Shown in pieces: positions 52,464 through 60,959 of a stretch of DNA of 64,000 bases. Position 1 is the first letter of the stretch, and each line of letters starts with the position of its first letter. The DNA is from Nostoc sp. FACHB-892. GTDB taxonomy: Bacteria > Cyanobacteriota > Cyanobacteriia > Cyanobacteriales > Nostocaceae. Made by a program: the position numbers and the translations under genes. The notes below the pieces were generated by a model that saw only the letters and a list, made by a program, of their open reading frames with translations, searched no databases and was not told where the DNA came from. The stretch lies in contig NZ_JACJTR010000013.1 in the NCBI RefSeq assembly GCF_014698795.1, positions 145,405 to 209,404 of the forward strand, read 5' to 3'.

Positions 52464-55442
52464 TTACATACCCAATAGCTCATCTAGTTGCAAGCTTGGC
52501 AAGTCTGGAGGAATCACAGTTCGCACTATTGTGACTTTATGACTCTCCTGTTGAGTTGTCAAATCAAGTGCGATCGCTTCCAAGCGAATTTCCAAACAGC
52601 CAAAGGGAATGTTTAATTGGGTCATTACTTCCAATCCTCCCAAAGCGTTAGGTAGCAAATTTGTCAGTAAATGCGGTCCCTCTAGTAACCAACGAGTTTG
52701 ATAATCTTCAACCCATAACTTGACAACAACTTGGGGAGGTACTTCAGGTAGTACTACGCGCACTATGATGAACTTGCCAGCGATTAGTTCGCCGTCTGGT
52801 AAATACAGTTGTGGAATTGGCAAAGGCTCAATAGTTGCCGTAGTTATAAATGGTGAAGAGGATGAACCTAACAGTAATTGCTTCTCTTCTTCAAGAGAGT
52901 AATTCTTCACCCTATCGGCTTCCAGTTCATATGTATCATCTACAACGATTTCTTGCGCCAACCAAGCTGACGCTATATTAATTTTTATCGGAGGAGGGGG
53001 AGGCGGTATTTGTGTAACCACCATTGAGAGTGTTGGTTCGGATACTTTTTCTACTTCCGTATCTTCCCCTATTTCTAGATCAGCTTCCTTTGCTGTATCT
53101 GCATCTTCCGCAAAATTCTTAAGATCAAAAACCGACTCTTGAACTTCTTCCCATATCTCTGTATCAGCATCCACGCTTAACGGCATTACATCAACATTGG
53201 AAGTTTCAGCACTAAGAGAAAGCTGAGTCTCCTGGGCTTGAACGTATCTGTTGTAATCTTGACGTTGCAGATCATTGATCGATTCAGGCAAAGAGTATCC
53301 TTGGCTCTGCATCCACTTCCTGAGCAAGGGAGATGAGTAAAGATTACCTGTTGTAATTAATTGTTCATTTTGCTGGGCTTCTACCTCAGCAACAGATGCT
53401 TCCTGAAATTGTCTGTTTGGCTGGGCTTCTACCTCAACAATAGATTCTTCTTGGAATTGTGTGTTTGCCTGGATTTCTACCTCAGCAACAGATGCTTCCT
53501 GAAATTGTCTGTTTGGCTGGGCTTCTACCTCAACAATAGATTCTTCCTGGAATTGTTCATTTGACTGGGTTTCTACCTCAAGTGTGTTTTCATCTTCAGC
53601 TACAGTTGTGTCCAACTGTGGGAAGTTTTCAGCCGCTTGAACTTCCAATGCATCTGAAGGGACATTGTTTTTTATTTCTTCTTGTGTATTACTTGGCAAA
53701 GCTTGTAGCCGTCTCAAGTATGGAAAAGTAGTTTCCAATATTGGCATTCGACGTTGCTTGATGACCAACTGCTCCAAGTTGATGGCAGCTATAGTATTAG
53801 CATCCTTTTCCAGAAATTCCTCCTCTGTAGGGGGTTCTGCAACAACATCTGTGAGAGTGTTGCCATTGGTTTGAATAGAGGGTAGTTTCGGCAATTGAGG
53901 CGAAGTGCCTGAATTTGTTAAGTTAGATGTTCGTAGGGTGGCTTCTCGCAAAACTTGTAAGTTAATTTGCGGTGGTAGGGGTGTATTTGGGGATGGATTG
54001 AGTATTTGAGACTGGTATGTTTTTGGAATCTTGACCAGATTGAATAATTTCAAATCGATCTTCACAGGCGTCTCTGGCTCCGTCAAAGCAACAGACGAGT
54101 TCGATGGTGCTATGGAATCATTTAAAGATGTACTAGGTTTCGCTGCGGCTGTGATTGCCAGTAATTCTGTTATATCTGCTGTAATGGTGAAAGACTGGCT
54201 GGCTAACCGGATGACTTCACCAACATCGGCGAATCGACCATACAAACTGATATTTGCTAAAATTAACTTGGATTCACACTCAGCAGGAATATCAATTGAG
54301 GTATTGATGTTGAAAGGCAACTCCTGATCTGGTAAGGATTGCCGTACCTGGGTTAAGATTTCCGATTCTAGAGGCGATCGCAGTTCAATTCCTAGTTCAA
54401 GGGCTAGCAGGCTTTTGGAGAATAATGTTTCAGCCTGATCTTGAGTTGTCTTTTCTTTGAGTTCTATGTGCCCATCAATTGTAAGAGGTTGTCCCCAACG
54501 AGCAATGTAACTATCCTGACCTAAAGTTAGCAGTAATGGAAGCGGTGGTTGTGTTGCTGGAGAATCTGTAACCTTTTCATCATTGAGCAAGGCTTCAGAA
54601 TCGGGTAAAGCTAAATCTATTAAATTTTGCAAAATTTGCTCTGCCGTATCACCTTTAAGCCATACAGGGCTAACAGGCTCATCGATTTCTTCCTCTGCTT
54701 CATCTGAGACAACAATGGTAGCGGGGTTGCTGTCTGTAGTAATTACCAATTTTGTAACGCTGGCTTTATCGAAGGTAATTGCGGGTTCAACTGGGGCATT
54801 ATCCGAGTTCCCTTCATCTGAGACAACAATGGTAGCGGGGTTGCTGTCTGTAGTAATTACCAATTTTGTAACGCTGGCTTTATCGAAGGTAATTGCGGGT
54901 TCAACTGGGGCATTATCCGAGTTCCCTTCATCTGGGACAACAATGGTAGCGGGGTTGCTGTCTGTAGTAATTACCAATTCTGTAGCGCTGGCTTTATTGA
55001 AGGTAATTGCGGGTTCAACTGGGGCATTATCCAAGTTTTCAGAAACAGTATCTAGGTGATCAGAGGAATTTGATTCTACATTCTCCTCTGTTTTCTGGCA
55101 CAATACTTGAACTTGGACACTGTGTTGCCAAGATTTACCGAGTAAATCCGACATCAAATCGCCAGTACAGCGTAACTCCCAAACTCCCGGATCGAAGTAG
55201 GTAAAGGGAATTACCACCATTAAGCCTTCTGAATTAGTACGACGCGATCGCTTGAAAATTCGTCGCTTTGGTTGAACTTCCTCGGTTGTAGAGTGAATTA
55301 CCCGCACTTCCACGTGTGTATTACGAAGGTTTGAACGAGCCAAAACTCTATACTGCCCTTCCAAAATTTCAAAATTTGGCGATTCTAGGATATGCCACGA
55401 GCGAGCGCCTTGTTTCTGTATCAGAAATTGCCAGTGTTCCAT
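52464..55442 (-). CDS. Large acidic repeat-containing protein of unknown function (992 aa)
   Basis: The product has no signal peptide or membrane helix. A conserved-looking N-terminal domain (about 1-115, HWQFLIQKQG, FDPGVWELRCTGD) and C-terminal domain (about 870-985, LPDGELIAGKFIIVRV, VKLWVEDYQTRWLLEGP) suggest Ig-like folds. Between them lies a long disordered acidic region with two families of tandem repeats. One has three 38-residue units (DNAPVEPAITFDKAS...TIVVSDEGN, about 135-248). The other has five 16-residue units (VEAQPNRQFQEASVAE type, about 620-700). The region also holds Pro-rich runs (PPPPPP). I recognise no family. It stands alone near psaI. The tandem repeats point to rapid length evolution. 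Confidence 0.75.
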   Translation of the reverse strand: MEHWQFLIQKQGARSWHILESPNFEILEGQYRVLARSNLRNTHVEVRVIHSTTEEVQPKRRIFKRSRRTNSEGLMVVIPFTYFDPGVWELRCTGDLMSDLLGKSWQHSVQVQVLCQKTEENVESNSSDHLDTVSENLDNAPVEPAITFNKASATELVITTDSNPATIVVPDEGNSDNAPVEPAITFDKASVTKLVITTDSNPATIVVSDEGNSDNAPVEPAITFDKASVTKLVITTDSNPATIVVSDEAEEEIDEPVSPVWLKGDTAEQILQNLIDLALPDSEALLNDEKVTDSPATQPPLPLLLTLGQDSYIARWGQPLTIDGHIELKEKTTQDQAETLFSKSLLALELGIELRSPLESEILTQVRQSLPDQELPFNINTSIDIPAECESKLILANISLYGRFADVGEVIRLASQSFTITADITELLAITAAAKPSTSLNDSIAPSNSSVALTEPETPVKIDLKLFNLVKIPKTYQSQILNPSPNTPLPPQINLQVLREATLRTSNLTNSGTSPQLPKLPSIQTNGNTLTDVVAEPPTEEEFLEKDANTIAAINLEQLVIKQRRMPILETTFPYLRRLQALPSNTQEEIKNNVPSDALEVQAAENFPQLDTTVAEDENTLEVETQSNEQFQEESIVEVEAQPNRQFQEASVAEVEIQANTQFQEESIVEVEAQPNRQFQEASVAEVEAQQNEQLITTGNLYSSPLLRKWMQSQGYSLPESINDLQRQDYNRYVQAQETQLSLSAETSNVDVMPLSVDADTEIWEEVQESVFDLKNFAEDADTAKEADLEIGEDTEVEKVSEPTLSMVVTQIPPPPPPIKINIASAWLAQEIVVDDTYELEADRVKNYSLEEEKQLLLGSSSSPFITTATIEPLPIPQLYLPDGELIAGKFIIVRVVLPEVPPQVVVKLWVEDYQTRWLLEGPHLLTNLLPNALGGLEVMTQLNIPFGCLEIRLEAIALDLTTQQESHKVTIVRTVIPPDLPSLQLDELLGM
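53361..53580. repeat. Tandem 48-bp coding repeats (five 16-residue units)
   Basis: Units encode V-E-x-Q-x-N-x-Q-F-Q-E-x-S-(I/V)-x-E. Pairs of units recur at 96-bp spacing (for example ctcagcaacagatgct at 53385 and 53481), so the latest growth copied two units at once. They lie within the 992-residue gene. Confidence 0.9.
54701..55040. repeat. Three tandem 114-bp coding repeats (38 residues each)
   Basis: The string CATCTGAGACAACAATGGTA starts at 54701 and 54815, and with one change at 54929, giving a 114-bp period. The first two copies are almost identical at DNA level, so the expansion is recent. They lie within the 992-residue gene. Confidence 0.92.
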
Positions 55443-56018
55443 TGTGAGTGATGCCCAGACCGACGAGCCGCCCAGTTATATTGTGTAATTACCTTGCTTG
55501 CAAGTTTACCCCAGTATTTTGTAAATGCATCCCTTAAATGGCTATCTAGTTAACTAAGTTTTACTTACCTTACTTCTGGCACTTTAACTAGTTGCGTCAA
55601 GGTAATTCCAATCGATCGCTGTGTTCCTTGTGCGTAAAGGTTTTGTTGTTTCCTGAATATTAATTTTGACACTCTCCAGTGCTAATTTAACAGGGACGAT
55701 ATGCTCAACTGATTGCGAATATTTTTGTATTATTTTTTACTGAAATGTCCATTTGCAATAGACATAACATACAATATATTAAGATTCACTTGACAATTTA
55801 ATAAAAATTGTCATTGCCCACATTTTGCTACAAAGAGGTAGATGTGGCTCTTAAGTGTCCCTTGCGATCGCCTACGACGGACGCAAAGCGCTATTGCAAA
55901 TCACAACACTTAATCGCGCAAAGCGCATCCAACCTACCTGAAGCGTTTGAACCGCTACAAAGCGTATCCTCACCTAAGTGAAATGTGGGTAACAATGAGG
56001 ATTTACAGGAGGGATTCG
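55443..56018. other. Intergenic region, no gene seen
   Basis: This divergent spacer is AT-rich, with a G/C-richer patch near 55863-55945 (gcgatcgcctacgacgg, cgcgcaaagcgcatcc) of dispersed-repeat type. An in-frame extension upstream of the 56019 gene exists but its ribosome site supports the later start. Confidence 0.45.
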
Positions 56019-56216
56019 ATGCTAGTCATTTTAATGGACGAGCAAATCCTTGCCCCTGAGCAAGTTTGCCAGTCTTGTTTACTCGCTGACAGGAGCGGTC
56101 AACCGCGTTGGCGTGCAGGTCAACTACGTTGTGGTCAAGCCATTCACAAACTTGCTCAACAGCAGCCAGACCAGTATGAGTGTGTGATGGGTTTTCGCAT
56201 CGCCCATATAGAATAG
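56019..56216 (+). CDS. Small conserved-looking protein with Cys motifs (65 aa)
   Basis: The ATG at 56019 is preceded by ACAGGAGGGATTCG, a strong ribosome site, giving MLVILMDEQILAPEQVCQSC. The rest contains CQSCLLADRSGQPRW and LRCGQAIH, so three Cys that might bind metal. No membrane helix or signal peptide is present. It ends 80 bases before the Tic20-like gene on the same strand, so the two may be co-transcribed. I do not recognise the family. Confidence 0.7.
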   Translation: MLVILMDEQILAPEQVCQSCLLADRSGQPRWRAGQLRCGQAIHKLAQQQPDQYECVMGFRIAHIE

Positions 56217-56297
56217 TTGAATTTGCCAGCAAGACCAAGTAACTGCGTTATCCTAAGCTCAAGTAACTATAGAAATTTAACCACAGGAGAACGCATA

Positions 56298-56777
56298 ATG
56301 TCTTGGCGTGGGTCTACAACCGTTTCAGATCGAATTTTTGCTTCCTTGCCTTATTTGCTACCCCTAGTTGATGGTTTAGTCTTTGGCAGCTTTTTGTTAA
56401 ATCAGTTTCCAGCACTACGGGTTCTGCTTGTACCACTGCAACCAGTGCTAATAATTTACGGTAGTTTAGGACAATTTGGACAAATAATTGTGTTCTTTGC
56501 CTTGTTTCTATTAGTGGTGAGAAACGAAAAAATCAGTCACTTCATTCGTTTCAACACAATGCAGGCGATTCTTTTGGACATAGTTATATTTTTGTGTTCC
56601 ATACTGGTAGAAGTTTTAGGTCAGGTTCCTGGTACTGGCTTTGCAATAGAAACAGTAGCTAACACCATCTTTTTAGGCATAGTAGCAGCAGTTGCATATT
56701 CAGTCATCCAGTCAGTAAGCGGACGTTATGCGGAAATTCCGGCGATTTCCGATGCAGTATATATGCAAGTGCGTTAG
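56298..56777 (+). CDS. Tic20-family membrane protein
   Basis: The ATG at 56298 (MSWRGSTTVSDRIFASLPYLLPLVDG) has a CAGGAGA ribosome site. The 159-residue protein has four hydrophobic helices in the Tic20/Ycf60 pattern: ASLPYLLPLVDGLVFG, the helix with IIVFFALFLLVV, HFIRFNTMQAILLDIVIF and ANTIFLGIVAAVAYS. In plastids Tic20 forms part of the inner-envelope protein channel. The cyanobacterial role is not settled. Its stop lies three bases from the stop of the convergent hydrolase gene. Confidence 0.85.
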   Translation: MSWRGSTTVSDRIFASLPYLLPLVDGLVFGSFLLNQFPALRVLLVPLQPVLIIYGSLGQFGQIIVFFALFLLVVRNEKISHFIRFNTMQAILLDIVIFLCSILVEVLGQVPGTGFAIETVANTIFLGIVAAVAYSVIQSVSGRYAEIPAISDAVYMQVR

Positions 56778-56780
56778 AAG

Positions 56781-57554
56781 TTAACGGGTCGCTACGGTGT
56801 TTTCCAGGCGACCAATACCTTCAATTTCGACGCGGACGCGATCGCCTGGCTGCAATGGACTTATGCCCTCCGGCGTACCTGTAAGCACCAAATCACCGGG
56901 TAGTAGCGTCATAACCTGACTGATATAAGAAACTAGAACATCGGGGGAAAACACCATCTGATCTATACAGGCAGATTGGACTGGATTAGCATCGTCATTC
57001 ACAAAAGTCTGCAATCTCGCTCCCGGATTTAATTCCCGTACAATCCAAGGCCCCAAGGGACAAAAAGTATCAAAACCTTTAGCTCGCGTCCATTGACCAT
57101 CCCGTTTTTGTAAATCTCGCGCTGTTACATCATTGGCAATGGTGTAGCCCCAAATTTTACTTTGGGCTACCTCTGGTGTACATTCAAAGGCGTAATCGCC
57201 AATCACTAACGCTAACTCTCCTTCGTAGTCAACTCTTTGTGACTGGGGAGGATACTTAATTTCCCTCTCAGATGGAATGATAGACGTGGGTGGCTTGAGA
57301 AAAATTAGTGGCTCAGAAGGTACTGAAGTTCCCATTTCGGCTGCATGGTCTGCATAATTCTTACCCACCGCCACAATTTTTGAAGGAGCGCAGGGAGCCA
57401 GAATTTGGTAATTTTCTGGTGTCAAAGTTAAATCAGTGGGTTGTCCTTGTAACCAGGGCGGGGCATCTAGTATCTGCACATTGAGGGATAATTGTAGTAT
57501 CCCATAGTAAATCTGTCCTTCTTGATTTTGAATTCGCACATAGCGCTGCGCCAT
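56781..57554 (-). CDS. Fumarylacetoacetate hydrolase-family protein
   Basis: The start at 57554 (MAQRYVRIQNQEG) is preferred; an upstream in-frame ATG adds 16 residues. The 257-residue protein has the FAH catalytic core: IVAVGKNYADHAAEMG, FLKPPTSI, VDYEGELALVIG (metal-ligand Glu pair and Asp), GYTIANDVTARDLQ and LTGTPEGI near the C-terminus. The family contains acylpyruvases, hydratases and decarboxylases acting on beta-diketo acids; the exact reaction is unknown. It is cytoplasmic and stands alone. Confidence 0.92.
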   Translation of the reverse strand: MAQRYVRIQNQEGQIYYGILQLSLNVQILDAPPWLQGQPTDLTLTPENYQILAPCAPSKIVAVGKNYADHAAEMGTSVPSEPLIFLKPPTSIIPSEREIKYPPQSQRVDYEGELALVIGDYAFECTPEVAQSKIWGYTIANDVTARDLQKRDGQWTRAKGFDTFCPLGPWIVRELNPGARLQTFVNDDANPVQSACIDQMVFSPDVLVSYISQVMTLLPGDLVLTGTPEGISPLQPGDRVRVEIEGIGRLENTVATR

Positions 57555-57934
57555 AACCTTGATGAATATCCTTGTTATCTGCTTTTTTGTTGCTGTGAGC
57601 AAGTAGCAATCCTCAGTTAGCTTTTTAGCGAACCGATTAAGCCTTGAGCCTGAAAGCGATCGCTATAGATGCCCTTAAGGAAAAACACCCCTTGGACAAG
57701 CTAATAGCTTGAGCAATCTTGCTAAAGAAATATCGGGGTTGCCTCCCGACTTAGTTTTCGTTAGGGACATCCAAAAAATCCAAATTTTGGCGATTTGGCT
57801 AATGATTCAAATTGAAAACTGGTAAGATTATAGTTCCTTGTTGCTTCAGATGTTGATTAATACTGGCATTTTGAACTAAAACAGGTATAAATTAATATCA
57901 GCAGCCATTTTTGTCCATAAGGAGACTGAAAAAT
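57555..57934. other. Divergent spacer upstream of rpsF
   Basis: The region holds one HIP1 octamer near 57658 and short inverted motifs such as aagctaatagctt (57699-57711) within a C/A-rich stretch. A leader for rpsF is expected here. In other bacteria S6 mRNA leaders bind the S6:S18 complex, but I could not assign such a structure. Confidence 0.4.
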
Positions 57935-58285
57935 ATGACTACAAGTTACGAAACAATGTACATTCTTCGCCCTGACCTGGGAGAGGAACAGGTAGAGCAA
58001 GCAATTACAAAATACCAGAATTTGCTTCGCGACCAGGGCGCTGAGGATATGCAAATTCAAAATCGTGGTAAGCGTCGTCTTGCTTATGAAATCAAAAAAC
58101 ACCGCGATGGCATCTACATCCAGTTAAATTACACTGCGCCTGCAACTGCGATCGCACCTTTTGAACGCGCCATGCGCTTGAGTGAAGAAGTGATTCGATA
58201 TTTGACAGTTAAGCAGGAAGTCGGAGAGGAAAAACCCCCTAAAGAAGAAAAGGAAAAACCCACTAAAGTGGCAGCAACGGTCTAG
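57935..58285 (+). CDS. rpsF: 30S ribosomal protein S6
   Basis: The ATG at 57935 follows an AAGGAGAC site. The 116-residue product has the S6 fold blocks YETMYILRPDLGEEQ, NRGKRRLAYEIKKHRDGIYIQLNY and FERAMRLSEEVIRYLTVK, plus an acidic/basic C-terminal tail (PPKEEKEKPTK). S6 binds 16S rRNA with S18. It stands without rpsR or ssb next to it. A hairpin of GAATAGGGA / TCCCTATTC type follows the stop. Confidence 0.97.
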   Translation: MTTSYETMYILRPDLGEEQVEQAITKYQNLLRDQGAEDMQIQNRGKRRLAYEIKKHRDGIYIQLNYTAPATAIAPFERAMRLSEEVIRYLTVKQEVGEEKPPKEEKEKPTKVAATV

Positions 58286-58286
58286 C

Positions 58287-58359
58287 GAATAGGGAATAGG
58301 GAGAACAAGGCGGAAATACCAATCCCCATTCCCCATTCCCAATTTCCCACTCCCTATTC
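58287..58359. terminator. Repeat-derived hairpin after rpsF
   Basis: GAATAGGGAATAGGGAG at the start pairs with CTCCCTATTC at the end, with further C-rich units in between. It starts right at the rpsF stop and probably ends or protects its mRNA. It is made of the same AATAGGG units as the repeat after mltA. Confidence 0.5.
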
Positions 58360-58490
58360 AATAAAATTTTGTTTTTTCTTTTTTCGTGACTTACTTGGGA
58401 ATGCTAAATTAACAAATACTTGCCAAAGGTAGTACTCCCGCAGTTATACCTAAGAGTGGACAAGATTCTGAATGGGAGCTGTAAGCTACT

Positions 58491-59051
58491 GTGAGCCAAT
58501 CTGATACACCCAATATTGAAGTTCTCTCTACGGAAGTATCGCAGCTACGACAAGAACTGCAACTTCGTGACCAATTAGTACAACAACTATCTCAAGAACT
58601 TTTCCGGCTGGTAAAGGGTAACACTAGTTTTATGCCCCAGCAGCTGGATCTTGAGCGTGATCTGAGCCAGTTACAGGCTTTGCAAGAACAACTCCAAGCT
58701 GTGGAGCAGCAGGTGGCGTTCTACCAAGAGCAGATTACAAGTCGTGACTCCGAAATTTACCAATTGCGACAGTCAGTCCAAGAACTTACTGATCGCACTC
58801 GGATGTTGGAGCAAGTAGTACAAGAGTTGCCTCAAATTTACCGTCGGAAGTTTGAGGAGCGGATGATGCCAGTGAGAGAAAAGGTAGCAATGCTACAACG
58901 GGAAAATCGCCAACTACAAGCAGAACTGCAAAGTGTGAGTTACCGTTTAGCACTCAAAACTCGCAATGCTAGTCACAGTGGCATTGATTTGCCCAATTTC
59001 CCCCGCCCAGCATCCGAAGAAACTAACATTTCAACTCCCCAGAATGCCTAA
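58491..59051 (+). CDS. Coiled-coil protein of unknown function (186 aa)
   Basis: The start is GTG (SQSDTPNIEVLSTEV). From about residue 12 to 155 the sequence is a continuous heptad-rich coiled coil (LRQELQLRDQLVQQLSQEL, LQALQEQLQAVEQQVAF, MLQRENRQLQAELQ). A short Pro-rich tail follows. It has no signal peptide or membrane helix, so it is probably cytoplasmic and oligomeric. It follows rpsF by 205 bases. I recognise no named family; conserved cyanobacterial proteins of this type exist. Confidence 0.75.
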   Translation: MSQSDTPNIEVLSTEVSQLRQELQLRDQLVQQLSQELFRLVKGNTSFMPQQLDLERDLSQLQALQEQLQAVEQQVAFYQEQITSRDSEIYQLRQSVQELTDRTRMLEQVVQELPQIYRRKFEERMMPVREKVAMLQRENRQLQAELQSVSYRLALKTRNASHSGIDLPNFPRPASEETNISTPQNA

Positions 59052-59313
59052 AGTTACCATTCTAGTGGAATCGAAAAGGTAATAAATTGGCATAGGAAAT
59101 TAAAGTGTCTTGGGGACATCCAGGTAGTACACCAAGGCAAAAATAACAACTATGGAGTTATAAATAACGCAAAGGCTGATATTATAACCATTCCTTGCTT
59201 TACTGATTTAAGTACATGGTTTCCAGTAAGCATATTTACTGGTGTGCTATAGAGATTACCTATCTCAAAGCGATGAATTTCCTTTAACATTCTTCTCTAA
59301 ACAAAAAAGAAAA

Positions 59314-59376
59314 TCAGCCTGCTAGCACCAGACTGTTATCTTTGATAATATTGAAGAATGCAAATATTGCTTGACT
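59314..59376 (-). pseudogene. 3' remnant of a second STAS-domain gene
   Basis: On the minus strand the frame reads SQAIFAFFNIIKDNSLVLAG then TGA. It matches the C-terminus of the STAS gene next door (SVFEIF...PVKDKSLVLAG). At DNA level CAGCCTGCTAGCACCAGACT is identical at both ends. A gap removes the equivalent of PTYED. Upstream of it no more of the domain is visible, so it is a relic of a tandem duplicate. Confidence 0.6.
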
Positions 59377-59406
59377 CCACCATCCTTCTATAGGTAGATT
59401 TATTAC

Positions 59407-59760
59407 TCAGCCTGCTAGCACCAGACTTTTATCTTTGACGGGGGTAAAAATGTCTTCATAAGTGGGGAAAATCTCAAACACTGAATCTAGTTGGGTGAGT
59501 TCCAAAATTAACCGTACAGGAGCTTGCACGTTGCATAGAACCAAGCGACAACCACTCTGACGTGCAGCTTTCAACCCTTTTACTAAAGGCACTAACCCAG
59601 AACTGTCCATGAAATTAACTTCTGCTAAGTCGATAACCCAGAGTTGATCAGCTTGGGGTACTACTCCAGCCATCTGTACACTCAAAGCCTTGCCGCCTTC
59701 CAAATCTATGCTTCCTTGGGGTTTAAACAAAATAACTTGAAGTTCTTGTGTGAGAATCAT
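59407..59760 (-). CDS. STAS-domain protein, anti-sigma-factor antagonist-like
   Basis: The 117-residue single-domain protein has the STAS core: LFKPQGSIDLEGG, WVIDLAEVNFMDSSGLVPLVKGL and RLVLCNVQAPVRLILELTQLD. Ser54 in DSSG is the position phosphorylated in SpoIIAA-type antagonists. It would bind an anti-sigma or kinase partner in a phosphorylation-dependent way; no partner gene is near. The C-terminus (KDKSLVLAG) is repeated as a fossil at 59314-59376, hinting at a former tandem pair. Confidence 0.9.
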   Translation of the reverse strand: MILTQELQVILFKPQGSIDLEGGKALSVQMAGVVPQADQLWVIDLAEVNFMDSSGLVPLVKGLKAARQSGCRLVLCNVQAPVRLILELTQLDSVFEIFPTYEDIFTPVKDKSLVLAG

Positions 59761-60248
59761 GACTTTAACAGGGTAATTGGAACACTTGACAAAAAATTGA
59801 AAAAGACATTAATACCTTTTCTGTTTCAACAGCAAAATCACTGTTTTACCCAGATATTTGGATAACTAGAGTAGTGCAGCTGAGAGACATTATTTCAGTA
59901 TTCATGCCGTATAATTTATGATAACTTTCACCAATATAGGCATAAACGCTTAACAATTTCGGTATCAACCGTATCTTTTACGAAATGTTTATAATTCAAC
60001 TGGCTATTGATAAATTTTTTATAAATACTTTTAATTTTTTTTTAATAAATATTAATTTGTAGTAATAAACTCTAAAAAATAAAATGCATAATATCAAAAG
60101 TTAATAGGTAGCATAGATTTTAATCTATGAAGTATTCAGAATTCAAAGTAATGACTCAATGGTTAAATGTAGCGGTTTGATTGACACCCCGCGCATAAAC
60201 AAGCAAAGATATAATAAAAGTAAAAATTTGTAAAGACGGCGGTACGGG
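59761..60248. other. Very AT-rich divergent spacer, no gene seen
   Basis: About 490 bases between the STAS and DedA genes, with long A/T runs around 60000-60090. No coding frame, hairpin or RNA gene was recognised. Promoters of both genes should be here. Confidence 0.4.
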
Positions 60249-60878
60249 ATGTCTTTAGAGCTGATTTCACTAGAAAATATCCAGGAAGTCGCCCACAATT
60301 ACGGGTATTGGGCAATTTTTTTGGGAATTTTGCTAGAAAATTTAGGCATTCCCCTGCCTGGCGAAACCGTGACCTTAGTAGGCGGGTTTCTAGCTGGCAG
60401 CGATGAACTAAATTTTTGGCTGGTTCTCGGTGACGCAATTATGGGCGCTATCATTGGTGGTACTTGTGGTTATTGGATTGGTAGGGTTAGCGGTTGGTCT
60501 TTCCTGGTGAAAGTTGGTAGCATCTTTCGGATTTCTGAAGTGCGACTGCTGACTATTAAAGAACAATTTAGTCAAAATTCTGCCAAAGCAGTATTTTTTG
60601 GGCGCTTTTTGGCATTGTTGCGAGTTTTTGCGGCACCACTAGCTGGTATAGCCGAAATGCCCTTTGGAAAATTCTTTTTATACAACTTTTTAGGAGCAGT
60701 TGCTTGGGCTAGTTTGATGGTGACATTAGCTTTCTTTGCTGGCAGAATTGTCTCTTTAGAACAATTGGTTGCTTGGGTGGGTCAATTTGCGATCGCAGCG
60801 TTATTAATCTTAGCTGCCTTAATTATTGTGCCCCTGTGGCTAGAGTCTCGCCAAGTTAAGGGTGCAGCAGAAGAGTAA
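60249..60878 (+). CDS. DedA-family membrane protein
   Basis: The 209-residue protein has the DedA/VTT pattern: GYWAIFLGILLENLGIPLPGETV, a helical loop with GGTCGYWIGR, FFGRFLALLRVFAAPLAGIAEMPFGKFFLYNFLGA and a C-terminal hydrophobic helix. Members carry lipids or lipid carriers across the membrane and support membrane potential. Conserved Glu35, Arg and Pro are visible in these blocks. It converges with argG, and a bidirectional hairpin lies between them. Confidence 0.93.
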   Translation: MSLELISLENIQEVAHNYGYWAIFLGILLENLGIPLPGETVTLVGGFLAGSDELNFWLVLGDAIMGAIIGGTCGYWIGRVSGWSFLVKVGSIFRISEVRLLTIKEQFSQNSAKAVFFGRFLALLRVFAAPLAGIAEMPFGKFFLYNFLGAVAWASLMVTLAFFAGRIVSLEQLVAWVGQFAIAALLILAALIIVPLWLESRQVKGAAEE

Positions 60879-60894
60879 GTAGTGGAAGTGGAGA

Positions 60895-60956
60895 GATGAG
60901 GGAGCAGGGGAAAATGGGGGAGAAAATTTTACCTTGTCCCCCTCATCTCCCTCATC
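60895..60956. terminator. Bidirectional hairpin between dedA-like gene and argG
   Basis: GATGAGGGAG (60895-60904) pairs perfectly with CTCCCTCATC (60947-60956), and AGGGG pairs with CCCCT inside. AAAATTTT lies in the loop region. The position between two convergent stops suits termination in both directions. Confidence 0.6.
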
Positions 60957-60959
60957 TTC

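Noticed and set aside
54583..55059. 158-codon plus-strand frame across the 114-bp repeats
   Set aside because: It is the antisense of the tandem repeats in the 992-residue gene; its repetitive translation is a by-product.
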